A stretch of DNA of 64,000 nucleotides from Parvularcula sp964556115. Lineage in GTDB: Bacteria; Pseudomonadota; Alphaproteobacteria; Caulobacterales; Parvularculaceae. Below the pieces are notes generated by a model, which was not told where the DNA came from, searched no databases, and saw only the letters and a list, made by a program, of their open reading frames with translations. How positions within the stretch are numbered: position 1 is the first letter of the stretch; every line of letters begins with the position of its first letter. The DNA lies in assembly GCA_964556115.1 (NCBI GenBank), contig CAZKVC010000008.1:1-64000 (forward strand), given 5' to 3'. Shown piece after piece: positions 61,082-64,000 of this stretch. Both the position numbers and the translations under genes were made by a program.

Positions 61082-62080
61082 GGCTTCCGCCAGGCTGAGA
61101 AGGCAATCCTTGAGCGGGTGCTCGGGCAGCGGCTGGAGCGCGCTCTTCGCCCGCTGGGAGAAGCCGCGGGCGTGTTCCAGGGCGGTATCGCCGATCAGGT
61201 CGCGCTCCATCAACGCCTTCGCGCGCGGGAAACCCGCCTCGGTCTCGCCGTCCATGGAACGGCGCCAGAAATCGCGCTCGCTCTCGTCCCGCGCAGCACG
61301 GTAGGCGAGGATCACAGGCATGGTCATCTTGCGCTCACGGAAATCATCGCCCTCGTCCTTGCCGAGGCTCAGGGCCCGGTGGCCATAGTCAAGCGCATCG
61401 TCGACGAGCTGGTAGGCAATGCCGAACTGGTCGCCGAAGCTCGCAAGGGCCTCGGCATGAACGCTCGCGCCCTTCGCCATCGCGCCCGCGCGGGCGGCGG
61501 CGGAGAAGAGGGTGGCCGTCTTCGCCCGGACGACCTCGAGATGCATCTCTTCGGTGGTCTCGATATTGCCTTGGGTCTCGAGCTGCAGGACTTCGCCTTC
61601 GGAGATGGTGCAGCTCGCCCGGCTGAGGATGTCGAGAACCTCGATCTCTCCGGTCTTCACCATCAGCTCGAAAGCGCGCGCAAAGAGGAAGTCGCCCACG
61701 AGCACCGACTCCTTGTTGCCGAAGACCACATTCGCGGTCTTGAAGCCGCGCCGGGTGGCGCTTTCGTCCACCACGTCGTCATGAAGAAGGGTCGCGGCAT
61801 GGATCAGCTCGACGGCCGCAGCGAGGTAGCGGGCATTGACGCCCCCTGCGCCTGCAAGCTCTGCCGAGGCGAGGGTGATGAGCGGGCGAAGCCGTTTGCC
61901 CCCTGCGCCGATCAGATGGCGCGCAACCTCCGGTATCAGGGGAACCCGGCTACCGACATGCTCGAGGATCACGGCATTGGTGGCTTCGAGTTCGTCCGCA
62001 AGAAGCGCCTTCAGTTCCGCCGCCGCCTCGGGGAAGGCGAGGTCGCCAACAGCTTTCCGCGTCTGCACCGCAACTGACAT
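61061..62080 (-). CDS. ispB: Long-chain polyprenyl diphosphate synthase (octaprenyl/IspB type)
   Basis: Trans-prenyl chain elongase, probably for the ubiquinone side chain (339 aa). Both Asp-rich motifs are present: first LLHDDVVDES (DDxxD form) and second QLVDDALDYG. GGKRLRPLITL binds diphosphate. ATG 62080 is preceded by GGGAGAAG; the frame continues upstream but those residues do not match. Chain length (C40 or C50) cannot be told from sequence. Confidence 0.92.
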   Translation of the reverse strand: MSVAVQTRKAVGDLAFPEAAAELKALLADELEATNAVILEHVGSRVPLIPEVARHLIGAGGKRLRPLITLASAELAGAGGVNARYLAAAVELIHAATLLHDDVVDESATRRGFKTANVVFGNKESVLVGDFLFARAFELMVKTGEIEVLDILSRASCTISEGEVLQLETQGNIETTEEMHLEVVRAKTATLFSAAARAGAMAKGASVHAEALASFGDQFGIAYQLVDDALDYGHRALSLGKDEGDDFRERKMTMPVILAYRAARDESERDFWRRSMDGETEAGFPRAKALMERDLIGDTALEHARGFSQRAKSALQPLPEHPLKDCLLSLAEASVDRPF

Positions 62081-62212
62081 TCGCTTCTCCCTCGAAGGAC
62101 CGCACCCCTCATTTGCGCATTCCCGTCCGGGATCGCACGCGGCAAAGCGCGCCTTAGCGAGTGGATCGCCGCAGTTGAACCGCAAAAGACCTTTGGCCTA
62201 GAGCCGACCTGA

Positions 62213-63058
62213 ATGACACGCTTTCTTTCAGCCCTGAAGGCCCCGCTCCGTCTGTTCCGCCAGAATCGTCCAACCGTTACCGTTCTCGAGCTGCACGGTG
62301 CGATCGGCGTCGACGCGAGAGCGGGACGGGGACTTTCGGCGACCAGCGTCGAATCGAGCCTCAAGAAAGCCTTCAAGAACAAGCGCGACAAGGCAGTCGT
62401 CCTTGCCGTGAATTCACCTGGCGGCGCACCTGCCCAATCCCGCATGATCATGGAGCGGGCGCGGCATCTTGCGCGCCAGAAGCAGATGACGCTCCTCACC
62501 TATATCGAGGATGTCGGCGCGTCCGGCGGCTATATGATCGCGCTGGCTGGCGAGGACATCATGGCCGATCCCTTCGCCATCGTCGGCTCGATCGGCGTCG
62601 TCTCGGCCAGTTTCGGCTTTTCCGAGGCGATCGAACGGATCGGCGTCGAGCGGCGGGTGCATACGGCAGGTGAGAACAAGGTCCGCCTCGACCCCTTCCG
62701 ACCCGAACGCGAGGAGGACCGCGAAAAGCTCGAAGCGATCCTCGACCAGACCCACGAGCTCTTCATCGACATCGTCAAGCGCCGCCGCGGCGACCGCCTG
62801 ACGGCGCCTGACAACCAGATCTTCAACGGTGACTTCTTTCTCGCCGAAGAAGGCAGGAAGCTGGGCCTGATCGACGAGATCGGCGATCTGCGCACGTTGA
62901 TGCAGCAGCGCTTCGGCCATGACGTGCGGCTCCGCAGTTTCAACGCCCACCGCACGGGACTCATCGGGCTTCTCAGCTACACGATGATGGGCGCGCTGAT
63001 CGACGCAGCCGCCAGCCGCATCCGTCTGGAAGGGCTGATGGCGCGGCTGGGACGGTAG
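62213..63058 (+). CDS. S49 family serine peptidase (SppA/SohB-like)
   Basis: A 281-residue protease of the signal-peptide-peptidase A fold. The nucleophile is S104 in VGASGGYMIAL and the general base K156 in AGENKVRLDPF, the short SppA arrangement. VNSPGGAP is the oxyanion loop. No signal peptide is evident, so it may act at the cytoplasmic face of the membrane. It is divergent from ispB across 132 bases. Confidence 0.92.
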   Translation: MTRFLSALKAPLRLFRQNRPTVTVLELHGAIGVDARAGRGLSATSVESSLKKAFKNKRDKAVVLAVNSPGGAPAQSRMIMERARHLARQKQMTLLTYIEDVGASGGYMIALAGEDIMADPFAIVGSIGVVSASFGFSEAIERIGVERRVHTAGENKVRLDPFRPEREEDREKLEAILDQTHELFIDIVKRRRGDRLTAPDNQIFNGDFFLAEEGRKLGLIDEIGDLRTLMQQRFGHDVRLRSFNAHRTGLIGLLSYTMMGALIDAAASRIRLEGLMARLGR

Positions 63059-63101
63059 CGCCCGCTTTCCCGCGCTGCGGCCGGCTGATAGACTGGCCAT
63101 C

Positions 63102-63308
63102 ATGAACCCCATCGCCACCGTCCTGACGACCGCCGCAGTCACCGCCGCTTCGATCAAGGCTTACGGCTTTGTCCGCAAGAAGCTGAAACAGGCCGACCCG
63201 GCGACCAAGTGGCTCAAGAAACGCCGCTCCAAGCGGGAGGACGGCGTGGTGGTCGATCTCGAACCTGACGAGGCGACAGGTGTTTTTGCCATGAAACAGG
63301 CCAAGTAA
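63102..63308 (+). CDS. Small basic hypothetical protein (68 aa)
   Basis: A short protein with a weakly hydrophobic N-terminal helix (PIATVLTTAAVTAASIKAYG) and a basic middle (KKRRSKRED). It starts 43 bases after the S49 gene. In other alphaproteobacteria a small gene often follows the S49 peptidase, which supports it being real. Function is unknown. Confidence 0.65.
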   Translation: MNPIATVLTTAAVTAASIKAYGFVRKKLKQADPATKWLKKRRSKREDGVVVDLEPDEATGVFAMKQAK

Positions 63309-63384
63309 GCGCCTGTTCTTCGAACCCTTTTTGCACTGGCGAAGAGGTTTGACCGGATCGTCGAAGACAGCAAGCAAGCGTTCC

Positions 63385-63834
63385 ATGTCTGTCAGCGGAA
63401 GCGGTTCACCTGCTTATCTTTCCGTCATAGCGTGTGCGGCTCACCACGAAGCCTGGCCTATCGAGGTGGGCTGGGGGTTCGCTGACGGTGAGGTGCGCAG
63501 CATGATGATCGCGCCTGCCTGCGACTGGTCGCTCAGCGCCTGGGACAAGGGTGCGGAAGGGCGTCATCGCCTGGCGCTCCACAGCCTCCTGAGCGAGGGG
63601 AAGAAGCCTCTGGACGCCTGCCTCGTCCTCAACGCGGCGCTCGGCCAGTCCACGGTTTTCGCGGCGATGCCGGAACTCGAAAGCCTTTTCCTCTTCAAGC
63701 TCTACAAGGCGGCGGGGGTGAACCCGAATTACCGCCTGCACGGCGCCGAGCCCCGGCCCGAGCTGAAACCCCAGCGGGCGGCCGAGGGTGTCGAGCACTT
63801 GCGCAAACTGGCGGGTGCCGCTGAACCGGGCTGA
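63385..63834 (+). CDS. Hypothetical protein, possibly a degenerate DnaQ-like exonuclease fold
   Basis: About 149 aa. The run YLSVIACAAHHEAWPIEVGW, then W-x-AWDKGAEGRHRLALHSLLSEG and FLFKLYKAAG, follows the layout of small DnaQ/ExoX-like proteins (DxExS...PIEIGW...WD..AE..HGI). The catalytic acids expected at the start (DxE) and before the last helix are missing or replaced. I chose ATG 63385, though the frame opens earlier. It overlaps the next gene by one base (TGATG). The fold assignment is tentative. Confidence 0.6.
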   Translation: MSVSGSGSPAYLSVIACAAHHEAWPIEVGWGFADGEVRSMMIAPACDWSLSAWDKGAEGRHRLALHSLLSEGKKPLDACLVLNAALGQSTVFAAMPELESLFLFKLYKAAGVNPNYRLHGAEPRPELKPQRAAEGVEHLRKLAGAAEPG

Positions 63835-64000
63835 TGCAGGACCAGAACCTTCATGTTCGCCGCTGGCGCGAAGCCGGCCGGGCGGGCCGCTTCGTCTTTC
63901 TCCACGCCACCGGGCTCAACGGTTCGGCCTATGGGCCGCTTCTCGAAGAGCTGAGCTTCGACGGAGAGGTGCTGACCCCGTCCTTGCGCGGGCATGGGGC
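63834..64000 (+). CDS. Alpha/beta hydrolase, N-terminal part (cut by window end)
   Basis: The frame starts at ATG 63834, sharing a base with the previous stop, and runs off the window. The visible 55 residues include FVFLHATGLNGSAYGPLLEE, the HG-type oxyanion strand-loop of alpha/beta hydrolases, and LTPSLRGHG, matching the DxxGHG segment. The nucleophile elbow lies beyond the end, so substrate class cannot be judged. Confidence 0.75.
   Translation, partial: MQDQNLHVRRWREAGRAGRFVFLHATGLNGSAYGPLLEELSFDGEVLTPSLRGHG

Overview
The window reads as chromosomal DNA of a high-GC, free-living (probably marine) alphaproteobacterium, most like the Parvularculales/Maricaulales/Caulobacterales side of the class. 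The reasons are a ChpT phosphotransferase (CtrA pathway), a fused IspDF, ispDF-cinA coupling, a class A RNase P RNA just before mraZ, a divergent rne/amiC pair, and very large TonB-dependent receptors next to TPR-oxygenase and TPR-sulfotransferase genes. No insertion sequence, integrase, prophage or CRISPR array is visible. The species cannot be named from the sequence.

Layout. 1-5.8 kb: tRNA-Leu, an M23 endopeptidase, chpT with a single-domain response regulator, a convergent ispDF-cinA pair, and an inner-membrane protein with an OmpA-like tail. 6-7 kb: rplJ-rplL, closed by a strong terminator and not followed by rpoBC. 7-16.5 kb: metabolism and housekeeping (malate synthase G, a DhlA-like haloalkane dehalogenase, an IMPase-family phosphatase, a 2H phosphoesterase, a nitrilase, mazG, ilvE, an HCCA isomerase-like protein, a UPF0126 channel), then rnpB.

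17-33.3 kb is the dcw cluster: mraZ-rsmH-ftsL-ftsI-murE-murF-mraY-murD-ftsW-murG-murC-murB-ddl-ftsQ-ftsA-like. Most genes are joined by ATGA/GTGA stop-start overlaps, so this looks like one co-translated unit. A candidate MraZ operator (three TGGG-type boxes at exact 10-bp period) lies upstream. Most enzymes look canonical, but three members do not. MurD has lost most of its signature residues. FtsI reads KTA instead of KTG. The gene in the ftsA slot keeps the FtsA scaffold and C-terminal membrane helix but has lost the actin-fold ATP-binding motifs. ftsZ does not follow. This is the most interesting part of the window.

33.3-37.9 kb: a nitroreductase, the leftward aroQ-accB-accC-pgsA operon, and thiS-thiG. 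38-48.8 kb: an accessory-looking block of two divergent giant TonB receptors, a TPR/2OG-Fe(II) oxygenase and a TPR-sulfotransferase; GC falls visibly inside the first receptor and its upstream gap. 48.8-55.4 kb, leftward: a DsbA-like lipoprotein, an M48/TPR protease, a nucleoside transporter, and RNase E with a long acidic insert. 55.9-64 kb: the amidase amiC behind a perfect CtrA box (TTAA-N7-TTAA), a TPR lipoprotein, ispE, a WecA/MraY-like transferase, leftward ispB, an S49 peptidase, two small unknowns and the start of an alpha/beta hydrolase.

Isoprenoid synthesis (IspDF, IspE, IspB), lipid I/II chemistry (MraY, MurG, the WecA-like enzyme), wall hydrolysis (M23, AmiC) and CtrA-type control (ChpT, the amiC CtrA box) are therefore all represented in one 64-kb stretch.
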